Source: Butyricicoccus pullicaecorum
GTDB lineage: Bacteria > Bacillota > Clostridia > Oscillospirales > Butyricicoccaceae
Direction of reading: 5' to 3'
Assembly: GCA_018365995.1 (NCBI GenBank)
Contig: JAGZIY010000002.1
Location: forward strand, 186,001-250,000
Length of the DNA: 64,000 bases
Shown: positions 16,848 to 24,800 of the stretch, one piece after another
Layout of the letters: every line of letters begins with the position of its first letter
Numbering within the stretch: position 1 is the first letter of the stretch
Program-made: the position numbers and the translations under genes
Notes under the pieces: generated by a model
The model's database searches: none
What the model was told of the DNA's origin: nothing
What the model saw: the letters and a program-made list of their open reading frames with translations, nothing else

Positions 16848-17660
16848 TCAATGGGTTCTTCTGTGCTGTTGTGCAACAAATAACTCCTTACATAGCTTTT
16901 CCTTATCCTCTAACGAAATATGGTAAAAACTGCATCCATAATATATCTCCTTCGATTCTTGCTCATCATGGGATTGCGCCTCTTGAGACCCTATGTTCTC
17001 CTCAGACTCTTGCGGCTTCTCTTCACCCAGGTGAATAATTTTATTATCTTTTCCTCGAATAAACGCCCGCCGCACTTCACAGGCAAATGTATAGGATTCC
17101 GGAGCATCTGGATACAGGCAAACCTCCTGAACATCTATTCTTTCACCAATCTGCAACGCCTCCTCACAGCAAACACAAATCCCTGTCAAGCTAATGTCTA
17201 CCAATTTACAGGGTATTGTTTCTTGTTCTCCATTGATATGCCGTATGATGGCACTGACACCACTCAATGGCTGACGGAAGCCTTCCCTCTGTTCTGAGCG
17301 CTGGTCTATATCCTCTACAGCAACCCACCAGAACTCATGACTCTGTTTTCTCGCAGCTGCATATATGAATGTCAGCTGCTCACCACTTTTTATCTGAATT
17401 CTCACAGGTGCATTATAACAGATTTGAACCGGAATCGAGTCCATGCGATATCCGGAAATTTTCAGTTCCTTCATATCCGCATCATATTCCTCAATACGCC
17501 CCATAAAATAATCTTTTGTGTCTGCGTTCTCAACCTGACAAATAATACCAACGAAGTTCTTTACAGAGACCTCATCTGACTCCTGCTCTTCAAAGATTTC
17601 TTCTTCCTGCTTTCCAAATAAACCCTTTAGTGTACTCAAAAATCCTTTGATTTCCCACAC
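16848..17660 (-). CDS. PilZ-domain protein (YcgR-like c-di-GMP receptor) with acidic insertion
   Basis: 270 residues starting at a GTG. A YcgR-type N-terminal beta domain (about 35-120) precedes a PilZ domain with both binding motifs, R125-EGF-R129 and DISLTG at 155-160. In other bacteria such proteins brake the flagellar motor when c-di-GMP is high. Between the last PilZ strands lies a hydrophilic, Glu/Gln-rich insertion of about 35 residues (203-238) that is not part of the core fold. The ribosome site before the GTG is weak, so the exact start is uncertain. It stands alone, far from the flagellar genes. Confidence 0.8.
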   Translation of the reverse strand: MWEIKGFLSTLKGLFGKQEEEIFEEQESDEVSVKNFVGIICQVENADTKDYFMGRIEEYDADMKELKISGYRMDSIPVQICYNAPVRIQIKSGEQLTFIYAAARKQSHEFWWVAVEDIDQRSEQREGFRQPLSGVSAIIRHINGEQETIPCKLVDISLTGICVCCEEALQIGERIDVQEVCLYPDAPESYTFACEVRRAFIRGKDNKIIHLGEEKPQESEENIGSQEAQSHDEQESKEIYYGCSFYHISLEDKEKLCKELFVAQQHRRTH

Positions 17661-17905
17661 CCCATTTCATTCTTATGGAAACTCCCCTCGTGTTTGTATA
17701 ATATTAACAAAATAAATGAAAAATTAGATAAAATCTTATTTATAGTATACCATTTGTATACACAATTTTCAATATCATGCAAATAGATTTCAAAAACTTT
17801 TTCTTTCTCCCTCTGCAAATCAGGCAAAAAGCCTCCACGGTCAAGCACAAAACAATCTCACGCCGCATGTACTGAAAATAGATGAAGCAAAAAGGAGGGA
17901 ATGAT

Positions 17906-18673
17906 ATGCCACTTTTATCCGTAGAGGACATTGGTATGACCTATCAGGCAAAAAATGGTGAAATCACAGCATTGAAACATATTTCTTTTGCTGTGGAAGC
18001 GGGTACATTCATCAGCATTGTCGGGCCGTCCGGCTGCGGAAAATCTACACTGCTGAGCATCATTGCCGGTCTGATGCCTGCCACCAGCGGTATCGTTCGT
18101 TTAGATGGAGAAGAGATCCACGGCGTTTCTCCACAAATTGGATATATGCTTCAGCGTGATGACCTGTTGGAATGGCGCACCATCTGGAAAAATATCCTGT
18201 TTGGTCTTGAAATTCGCCATACCAAAACACCAGAGAATATCGCCCGGGCAGAACACCTGCTGGAAACTTATGGACTTTCTGCATTTCGTGACAAATATCC
18301 GCGTCAGCTTTCTGGCGGTATGCGACAACGCGTGTCACTGATCCGTACCCTTGCAGCAGGTCCTAAGCTCTTGCTGCTTGATGAAGCCTTTTCTGCACTC
18401 GACTACCAAACCCGCCTGACAGTCACTGATGATGTATACAACATTCTCAAACAGGAAGGCGTAACAACTCTAATGGTCACACACGATATTCCAGAAAGTA
18501 TCAGTATGGGTGATCAAATTTTGATCTTATCCCAGCGTCCCTGTATTGTGAAAGAGCTTCTGGATATTGATTTTGGACCGGAGCGCACCCCACTTTCCTG
18601 CCGTGGTGATTCCAGATTTTCTCACTACTTTGATTATATTTGGAAGGAGCTGAGCGCCAATGAAGCCATATAA
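17906..18673 (+). CDS. ABC importer ATP-binding protein (SsuB/TauB/ThiZ-like)
   Basis: 255 residues from the ATG at 17906, with AAGGAGGG 6 bases upstream. Walker A is GPSGCGKS, the signature is LSGGMRQR, and Walker B is LLLLDEAFSALD, followed by the switch His in VTHD. It belongs to the nitrate/sulfonate/taurine group and energises the permease encoded next, which overlaps by 14 bp. Together with the NMT1-like lipoprotein this is a complete importer. The ligand cannot be read from sequence: sulfonates, taurine or a thiamine pyrimidine precursor are all possible. No TPP riboswitch was seen upstream. Confidence 0.88.
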   Translation: MPLLSVEDIGMTYQAKNGEITALKHISFAVEAGTFISIVGPSGCGKSTLLSIIAGLMPATSGIVRLDGEEIHGVSPQIGYMLQRDDLLEWRTIWKNILFGLEIRHTKTPENIARAEHLLETYGLSAFRDKYPRQLSGGMRQRVSLIRTLAAGPKLLLLDEAFSALDYQTRLTVTDDVYNILKQEGVTTLMVTHDIPESISMGDQILILSQRPCIVKELLDIDFGPERTPLSCRGDSRFSHYFDYIWKELSANEAI

Positions 18674-19469
18674 TACCGCTTCCCCAGCACGACGTGCGTA
18701 TTTGCGGCAAATGCAAAAACAACGCTGGTTTGTACGTGGCTGTCGAATCGGTATCCTTGCAGCATTTTTTACGCTTTGGGAGGTCGCTGCACGTCTTGGC
18801 TGGATAGATCCCTTTATTCTAAGCCAGCCCTCTCGCATCTTGACCACGTTAACCTCTCTGTCACAAAACCATCTGCTCTTACATATTGGTGTAACCGTTT
18901 ACGAAACCCTTGCAGGGTTTGCACTAGGAGCAGTCATCGGACTTATCGTCAGCATCATTTTATGGTGGTCTCCCTTTATTGCACGCGTCACAGAGCCCTA
19001 TCTTGTTGTGCTCAACAGCCTGCCAAAAATCGCACTTGGTCCTGTCATCATTATCTTAGCAGGTGCCGGAACCTCCGCTATTATCTTCATGGCGCTTGCC
19101 ATCAGCCTGATTGTCACAGTTCTGGAAATGCTCGCCGGTTTTTTGCGCACAGATCCAGAATATCTTAAAATGGCGCGCACCTTTGGTGCAACCCGTGCAC
19201 AAACTTTTTGTAAAATCGTATTCCCTGCCAATCTGGGTACACTGTTCAACTCCCTCAAAATCAATATTGGTCTTTCCCTCGTTGGTGTCATAGCAGGTGA
19301 GTTTCTGGTCAGTAAGGCAGGGCTTGGCTATCTGATCGTCTATGGTGGTCAAGTGTTCCAGCTAGACCTCGTAATGACCAGTGTACTCATCCTATCCATC
19401 GTCGCAGCCCTGATGTATGAAGCTGTCGCTTTGCTGCAAAAAGCGGTTGAACGCCGTTTTGGTCAATAA
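18660..19469 (+). CDS. ABC importer permease (SsuC/TauC/ThiX-like)
   Basis: 269 residues with six predicted helices. The binding-protein-dependent transport motif region includes ARTFGATRAQTF and the following GLSLVGVIAGEFLVSKAGLG, typical of SsuC/TauC permeases. AAGGAGCTGAG precedes the ATG, inside the end of the ATPase gene, so translation is coupled. It forms the membrane channel of the importer. Confidence 0.88.
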   Translation: MKPYNTASPARRAYLRQMQKQRWFVRGCRIGILAAFFTLWEVAARLGWIDPFILSQPSRILTTLTSLSQNHLLLHIGVTVYETLAGFALGAVIGLIVSIILWWSPFIARVTEPYLVVLNSLPKIALGPVIIILAGAGTSAIIFMALAISLIVTVLEMLAGFLRTDPEYLKMARTFGATRAQTFCKIVFPANLGTLFNSLKINIGLSLVGVIAGEFLVSKAGLGYLIVYGGQVFQLDLVMTSVLILSIVAALMYEAVALLQKAVERRFGQ

Positions 19470-19493
19470 CCAATTTTTTAAAGGAGGATCTGC

Positions 19494-20489
19494 ATGAACT
19501 TCAAATCGATTACTGCTGGTCTGACTGCTATTCTACTTGTATGCGGTTTGACTGGCTGTCAGAACAACACCGACCCATCAGAAAAAATCCGAGTGTGTGA
19601 GGTTACACATTCTATCTTTTATGCCCCGCAATATGTGGCACTGGAAAAGGGGTTCTTTTCTGAGGAAGGTCTAGATGTCGAATTATCCAATGGCGGTGGT
19701 GCGGATAAAGTCATGAGTGCTGTGCTTTCGGACCATATTGATATCGGTTTTGCCGGTCCAGAAGCCAGTATTTATGTTTATAACGAGGGAAAATCAGATT
19801 TCACGCAGGTTTTTGCACAAGTAACCAAGCGTGACGGCAGTTTTCTTGTCGGGCGAGAACCGGATCCCGATTTCACATGGCATAGCCTTGCGGGCAAACA
19901 TATTCTTCCCGGGCGCAAAGGCGGGGTTCCCTATATGGCATTTGAGCACGCACTGCGGCTCAATGGATTACATCCAACAGAGGACGTGCTCTTAGATACC
20001 TCTATCCAGTTTGACAATATGACAGGTGCATTTCTTGGCGGCACAGGAGATTATGTCACCCTGTTTGAGCCCACTGCAAGCAGTCTGGAGGCAGAGGGCA
20101 GAGGGCACATCGTCGCTGCTGTGGGGGATATGGCAGGTGATATTCCCTATACCGCATATTTTGCAAAAAAGAGCTACCTAGATTCCCATGCAGATCAGGT
20201 TCAGCGCTTTACAAATGCCATCTATCGCGGTCAGCAATGGGTTGCCTCCCACAGCGCCTCTGAGGTTGCACAGGTAATCCAACCCCAGTTCCCAGATACA
20301 GACCTTGCAATCCTCACCAGTGCCATTCAGCGTTATCAGGACATTGGTGCTTACAGTGAAACCCCTGTTATGACCGAGGACAGCTTTAACCGCTTGCAAA
20401 CTGTCATGCAGGAGGCCGGTGAACTGGAGCAGACCGTACCATTCTCTGAAATCATCAACAACACTTTTTCAGAAAAGGCAGTCGCATAG
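19494..20489 (+). CDS. ABC importer substrate-binding lipoprotein (NMT1/SsuA-like)
   Basis: 331 residues. A signal peptide ends in LTGC (Cys at about 22), so it is a membrane-anchored lipoprotein. The body is an NMT1/THI5-like periplasmic-binding fold: FYAPQYVALEKGFF at the start and DIGFAGPEASIYVYNEG are typical of the nitrate/sulfonate/pyrimidine-precursor group. AAAGGAGG precedes the ATG. It is the last gene of the importer operon and is followed by a hairpin terminator. Ligand unknown. Confidence 0.85.
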   Translation: MNFKSITAGLTAILLVCGLTGCQNNTDPSEKIRVCEVTHSIFYAPQYVALEKGFFSEEGLDVELSNGGGADKVMSAVLSDHIDIGFAGPEASIYVYNEGKSDFTQVFAQVTKRDGSFLVGREPDPDFTWHSLAGKHILPGRKGGVPYMAFEHALRLNGLHPTEDVLLDTSIQFDNMTGAFLGGTGDYVTLFEPTASSLEAEGRGHIVAAVGDMAGDIPYTAYFAKKSYLDSHADQVQRFTNAIYRGQQWVASHSASEVAQVIQPQFPDTDLAILTSAIQRYQDIGAYSETPVMTEDSFNRLQTVMQEAGELEQTVPFSEIINNTFSEKAVA

Positions 20490-20524
20490 CGATGTAAAAG
20501 CACGCAGTCCTATCAACAAAACAA

Positions 20525-20568
20525 CCCATGGATACAGGCTATTTTTCTGTACCATGGGCTGTCTTTTT
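20525..20568 (+). terminator. Terminator of the SsuABC-like operon
   Basis: CCCATGG (20525-20531) with ACAG pairs with CTGT and CCATGGG (to 20558), followed by CTGTCTTTTT. Confidence 0.75.
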
Positions 20569-20572
20569 CTCT

Positions 20573-21601
20573 TTATGCAAGCGATTGTTTTCGCTCCGCA
20601 CGGAATAAAATCATCTCTGCCGCTATGCTAATTGCAATTTCTGCCGGTGTTTCTCCTTTTATGGGCAACCCGATTGGGGTATGCAGGCGTGCAATATCCT
20701 GTTCCGAAATACCGTCCTCCAACAAGCGTTTGGTCGTTGCCGCAATCTTCTGCCGACTGCCAATCACTCCGATATAGGCAGCCTGCGTGCGCAGAACCTG
20801 CCGCATCACCTCATAATCCGACTGGTGTCCACGTGTCATTATCACTGCATAATCATTCTCCCGCATGGTGATATGCTCCGAAAGCGTCTCAAATGAACCC
20901 AATATGGTATGATATACGCCTCGAAACAATTCTGGTCTTGCAAAATTCTCCCGATCCTCATATACAACCACACGAAAGCCAATATGCGCAATCACAGGGA
21001 CAAGTTCCTGTGCCACGTGCCCACCACCAAAGACATAGACACAGCCTGACTGAATGAGCGGCTCTACAAAGCATTGTGGTGTGGTATCTGTGCATACAGA
21101 TTTATTTTTGAGATAGGGTATAATCTGTTCTTCAGAAACAGTTTTCATAAATTGTAAACCACTCTGCTTATCATATACACCACTTTCTCGGACCACACCG
21201 TCCCCTATTACGGTAACCAACCAAGCATCCACATCTTTTTCATACAGCGTTATCATATAGTCTATCATCTGGAGATATTTTCCGTCCTGTCCATCAACAT
21301 ACTGAAAGAAAACCTCCACATTCCCGCCACAAATCATTCCAATATCCGCTTTTTGATTTTTAGTCAAGAGGAATCCCTTTGTCAAGGAGCGCTTTTCCTC
21401 CAGCACCTCAAGTGCCTGCTGGATACTCAAATATTCTACACTTCCGCCGCCAATGGTTCCCATATAGGAGCCATCTGCAAATACTGCCATTTTCGCACCA
21501 CTCCCGCGTGGTGTCGAGCCTGCACTGTCTACCACACTAACCAGAACAAAGCTCTGCTCTGGCTGTAAGCGGTTCCTTAACTTCTCAAAAAAATGAATCA
21601 T
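20573..21601 (-). CDS. xdhC: XdhC/CoxI-family molybdenum-enzyme maturation factor
   Basis: 342 residues. The N-terminal XdhC_CoxI domain holds SAGSTPRGSGAKM and GTIGGGSVE; the C-terminal Rossmann-like XdhC_C domain starts at VYVFGGGHVAQE (about 190) and ends with IGLPIKGETPAEIAISI. In other bacteria XdhC binds molybdenum cofactor and aids its sulfuration and insertion into xanthine dehydrogenase-type hydroxylases. No such enzyme is in the window. It is the last gene of the FecBCD-like transporter operon, 14 bp after the binding-protein gene, which hints at a molybdate or tungstate ligand for that importer. Confidence 0.88.
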   Translation of the reverse strand: MIHFFEKLRNRLQPEQSFVLVSVVDSAGSTPRGSGAKMAVFADGSYMGTIGGGSVEYLSIQQALEVLEEKRSLTKGFLLTKNQKADIGMICGGNVEVFFQYVDGQDGKYLQMIDYMITLYEKDVDAWLVTVIGDGVVRESGVYDKQSGLQFMKTVSEEQIIPYLKNKSVCTDTTPQCFVEPLIQSGCVYVFGGGHVAQELVPVIAHIGFRVVVYEDRENFARPELFRGVYHTILGSFETLSEHITMRENDYAVIMTRGHQSDYEVMRQVLRTQAAYIGVIGSRQKIAATTKRLLEDGISEQDIARLHTPIGLPIKGETPAEIAISIAAEMILFRAERKQSLA

Positions 21602-21615
21602 GCACAGATCACCTC

Positions 21616-22752
21616 TTAGTTATTTTTGTATGTGGAGCGTGCAAGCAACTCCTGCGCTTCTGTATCCTGTAACTCATAATGCCAAAATAATTCATAGAAA
21701 TCTTTTGTCTCCTGAATCATATCATATTCATAGAATTTCGGATACAATAAATTTCCAAGCCAGCGAATTCCCAAAATCCGATTGACAGATGGCGGTTCTG
21801 TCAGCCAGTGATACGGTTCTGCCGGAATTTCATAATACCTGCCCTTCTGAATCGCTGTAACACCACTCCAACTTTCATCTGTTTCCACACTATCGTAGGG
21901 ACCGCCTGCATTGAATAAAATCACATCTGGCTGCGCCAGCAAAACTGCTTCCATATTTATCGTATTTCCGCCACTCTTATTGCTGATTTCGGCAACCTCA
22001 ATAGCATTTTCCGCACCGACCAACTCCAAAACAGCCGCGTGAATCGAGCCTTTTGCATTGACATCGAGTCCCGTTTGCCCCGTACCAAACATCACAGACA
22101 CCCGCTCGTCTGCTGGAATTTTTTGTGCATTGTCCAATGCGGTCTGTACGGTTTCGTCAATATAAGCTGCCAGCTTCTCTGCCTGTTCCATCTCATCAAG
22201 CAGCTCGCCCAACATGCGGTATGCCGCCGCAAGATTGTCCAAATTGGCTTCGATAAAGATGATTGGGATTTCTGTCTGCTGCTGGATTCGATCCATATCC
22301 TCCGCATGCCCCTTTTTCATGTCTCCCATATCAATAATAACCTGCGGCTTTGCGGCAATCAGCGCCTCCAGATTCAGACTTACATTCTTGCCATAAAACT
22401 GTCCAAATTCTGGAAGATCATAATATTTTTCATCTATATACTTTTTTTGTGTCTCGCTCGGATTTTTACTCCATCCAACCATGGAATCTGGTGCTACCGT
22501 ATATAAAATCATTTGTGCTGCCGTTCCGCTTGGTGCAATCTGGGTAAGATGCTCTGGCAAAACAACTTGACGTCCACAAGAATCCGTCACTGTCATAGTG
22601 CCATCTTTATTGTGTACGATCCAGCTGTTTTCATCTCTCTGCTGTTCTGTGCTCGGTGGCAGTTCCTTTGGAGACTGATTTTGCGGCTGACATGCAGTAA
22701 ACGCACAAACCACAACCAAGGATAGCACGAGCAGAATCACTCTCTTCTTCAT
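21616..22752 (-). CDS. ABC importer substrate-binding lipoprotein, FecB/BtuF type (metal complex or oxyanion)
   Basis: 378 residues. The signal peptide ends in AFTAC (Cys21). The body is a type III periplasmic-binding domain of the iron-siderophore/cobalamin/molybdate (MolA) group, with phrases like LNLEALIAAKPQVIIDMGD and AVLLAQPDVILFN. The operon also encodes a FecCD permease, a FecE ATPase and XdhC. The ligand is not provable by eye; siderophore, heme, cobamide, molybdate and tungstate are all within this fold. Confidence 0.82.
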   Translation of the reverse strand: MKKRVILLVLSLVVVCAFTACQPQNQSPKELPPSTEQQRDENSWIVHNKDGTMTVTDSCGRQVVLPEHLTQIAPSGTAAQMILYTVAPDSMVGWSKNPSETQKKYIDEKYYDLPEFGQFYGKNVSLNLEALIAAKPQVIIDMGDMKKGHAEDMDRIQQQTEIPIIFIEANLDNLAAAYRMLGELLDEMEQAEKLAAYIDETVQTALDNAQKIPADERVSVMFGTGQTGLDVNAKGSIHAAVLELVGAENAIEVAEISNKSGGNTINMEAVLLAQPDVILFNAGGPYDSVETDESWSGVTAIQKGRYYEIPAEPYHWLTEPPSVNRILGIRWLGNLLYPKFYEYDMIQETKDFYELFWHYELQDTEAQELLARSTYKNN

Positions 22753-22805
22753 ATCAATTCAATTCTCCCCTTTATTTCTACAAAAATGAACTTCAACATC
22801 TGTCA

Positions 22806-23573
22806 TTAGAAGGATAAATTTGGAACCATCAATGGTGTGTCCTCCGATGAGCAAAAACGCACGTCCACTCCATAAAGTCTATGTATGAGCGATGGTGTCA
22901 TAACAGTCTTACCCTCCCCTTCGGCTATCACCATTCCCTGATCCAGTGCAATGATATCATCTGCAAACCAAAGTGCATGCTGCGGATTATGCGACGAAAT
23001 CAAAACTGAAAGTCCCTCTCTGCACAGTTTTTTCACCTGTTTGAGCACCTTTAGCTGATTTCCATAATCCAGACTTGCGGTTGGCTCGTCCATCAAAAGC
23101 ACCTGCCCCTGCTGTGCGAGTGCGCGTGCAATCAAAACCAGCTGCCGCTCTCCCCCGCTGATATTGGCAAAGCCCTGCTCTGCAAGGTGTGCAATGCCAA
23201 GATGTGTCAGCGCCTGCTGTACAATGGCTTCATCTTCTTTCGATGGAACAGCAAACAGAGACATATAGGCACTGCGTCCCATGAGCACCACCTGCTTCAC
23301 CGGATAAGAGAACACCGGATTAGACACCTGTGGAACATACGCTGCATATTGTGCCATCTCCCGAATGGTATATTGATTGCTGGCACGCTGATTCAGGAGA
23401 ACCTGTCCCTTTTGTGCATGCAGCTGCCCCAGAATACAGCGAAACAGCGTGCTCTTTCCTGCACCATTTTGACCAATGAGAAAGGTCATGCGCCCGGGTT
23501 TTACCATACAGCTTACATCCTGTAATACCATATGGGAACCATAGGAAAAATATAAATGATCAATCTCAATCAC
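22806..23573 (-). CDS. ABC importer ATP-binding protein, FecE/BtuD type
   Basis: 255 residues if started at the GTG at 23573, which has GGAGG 8 bases upstream; the ATG at 23588 has no ribosome site. Walker A is GQNGAGKST, the signature ISGGERQ and Walker B VLLMDEPTASLD, with the switch His in SSHNPQHA. It overlaps the end of the permease gene by 8 bp. It energises the FecCD-type importer. Confidence 0.88.
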   Translation of the reverse strand: MIEIDHLYFSYGSHMVLQDVSCMVKPGRMTFLIGQNGAGKSTLFRCILGQLHAQKGQVLLNQRASNQYTIREMAQYAAYVPQVSNPVFSYPVKQVVLMGRSAYMSLFAVPSKEDEAIVQQALTHLGIAHLAEQGFANISGGERQLVLIARALAQQGQVLLMDEPTASLDYGNQLKVLKQVKKLCREGLSVLISSHNPQHALWFADDIIALDQGMVIAEGEGKTVMTPSLIHRLYGVDVRFCSSEDTPLMVPNLSF

Positions 23574-24600
23574 ATTTCTTACCTCCATGCGTCAGCAGAT
23601 ATAAAAAGAATGGTGCACCCACAAAGGCAGTTAAAATTCCAATTGGTACTTCACTTGTAGATAATATCCGTGCCAAATCATCGACCAGAATCAAAAAACT
23701 GCCCCCCATCAATGCCGCGGCAGGCAGCTGATGCCGAAAATCATTCCCTACAAACTTACGTGCAAAATGTGGGATCACCAAGCCAACCCACCCAATCATA
23801 CCGCTCACCGATACACTCACTGCCGTCATCAGTGTTGCACAAACAATAATCCACATCCGCAAAACTCGGATATTCACACCGAGTGCTATGGCTTCTGCAT
23901 CAGATAAGGTTGCAGCATTCAAATGCCAGCGCAATAAAAACAGGGGTAACATACCAAGCAGGATCACAGGAATCAAAAAGACCAATTCCTGCTTTTGAAT
24001 CGAAGCCAAACTTCCCATCAGCCAATATGTAATGGCAGGAAGCTGCTCGGTCGGATCAGCCACCAGTTTCAAAAAGGAAGTGGCAGCCGAAGCCAGAGAG
24101 CCTACCATGATCCCTGCTAAAATAAGCCCCATAGACATATCATTTCGGTACCGCACCGAAACCAGATATACCAAAACCACAGAAAGCAGACCAAATCCAA
24201 ACGACATTGCAGTGATTCCCAGATATCCTGCTCCTGTTAGGATACCAAGTGCTGCACCGAAGCCGGCTCCCGCAGAGGTGCCCAAAACATCTGGCGAAAC
24301 CATAGGATTGTGAAACATTCCCTGATATACGCTCCCTGATACGGCAAGTGCAGCGCCAATCATTCCCGCCGCCAAAATTCTTGGAAATCGTACATTTATC
24401 ACGACAATCTCCATTGCGCTGTCCCAGCTTGGTTCAATTTCTATGAGTTTTGAAAAGAATATCCTGATGACCTCTGACACCGGAACTCCATATAGTCCAA
24501 CTGTAAACGAAGCGAAAAAACAGCAAAAAAATATGACAAGCAGCAAAAGCAACCTCCACCTTATTGCTTTAGCCCCTATTATCTGTACATCTCTCTCCAT
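23566..24600 (-). CDS. FecCD/BtuC-family ABC importer permease
   Basis: 344 residues with about nine to ten predicted helices. FecCD signatures include PRILAAGMIGAALAVSG with GSVYQGMFHNPMVSPDVLGTS split across the first third, and GMIGWVGLVIPHFAR near residue 275. AGGAGG lies a few bases before the ATG at 24600. First gene of the operon, with a promoter 32 bp upstream. It forms the membrane channel of a type II importer. Confidence 0.88.
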   Translation of the reverse strand: MERDVQIIGAKAIRWRLLLLLVIFFCCFFASFTVGLYGVPVSEVIRIFFSKLIEIEPSWDSAMEIVVINVRFPRILAAGMIGAALAVSGSVYQGMFHNPMVSPDVLGTSAGAGFGAALGILTGAGYLGITAMSFGFGLLSVVLVYLVSVRYRNDMSMGLILAGIMVGSLASAATSFLKLVADPTEQLPAITYWLMGSLASIQKQELVFLIPVILLGMLPLFLLRWHLNAATLSDAEAIALGVNIRVLRMWIIVCATLMTAVSVSVSGMIGWVGLVIPHFARKFVGNDFRHQLPAAALMGGSFLILVDDLARILSTSEVPIGILTAFVGAPFFLYLLTHGGKKCD

Positions 24601-24631
24601 AACGCCTCCTGCGCTTTACATACTCGTAGTC

Positions 24632-24660
24632 ATTATATCATTATATTTTTAAAGATACAA
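24632..24660 (-). promoter_or_regulatory. Sigma-A promoter of the FecCD-FecE-SBP-XdhC operon
   Basis: On the minus strand TTGTAT (24660-24655), a 17-bp spacer and TATAAT (24637-24632). Confidence 0.65.
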
Positions 24661-24746
24661 CGCTTTTCTCTCGCTGGATATTTCACTCTATATATTGGTT
24701 CTCCTTACACAGCAAATTCATAGCCCTCTTTGCTCTTTACTGCATA

Positions 24747-24778
24747 AAAAAGACGAATCCAAATGGATTCGTCTTTTT
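24747..24778. terminator. Terminator of the first chemoreceptor gene
   Basis: A perfect 14-bp stem AAAAAGACGAATCC (24747-24760) with 24765-24778 around a four-base loop. A and T runs make it bidirectional. Confidence 0.92.
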
Positions 24779-24800
24779 AAGTTATGTTCTTACAGGATTC

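Noticed and set aside
17661..17905. Possible TPP or other riboswitch ahead of the SsuABC/ThiXYZ-like importer
   Set aside because: None of the conserved TPP elements (CUGAGA, ACCUGA, or similar) is present. The gap has only AT-rich sequence and a GTATAC-5-GTATAC repeat.
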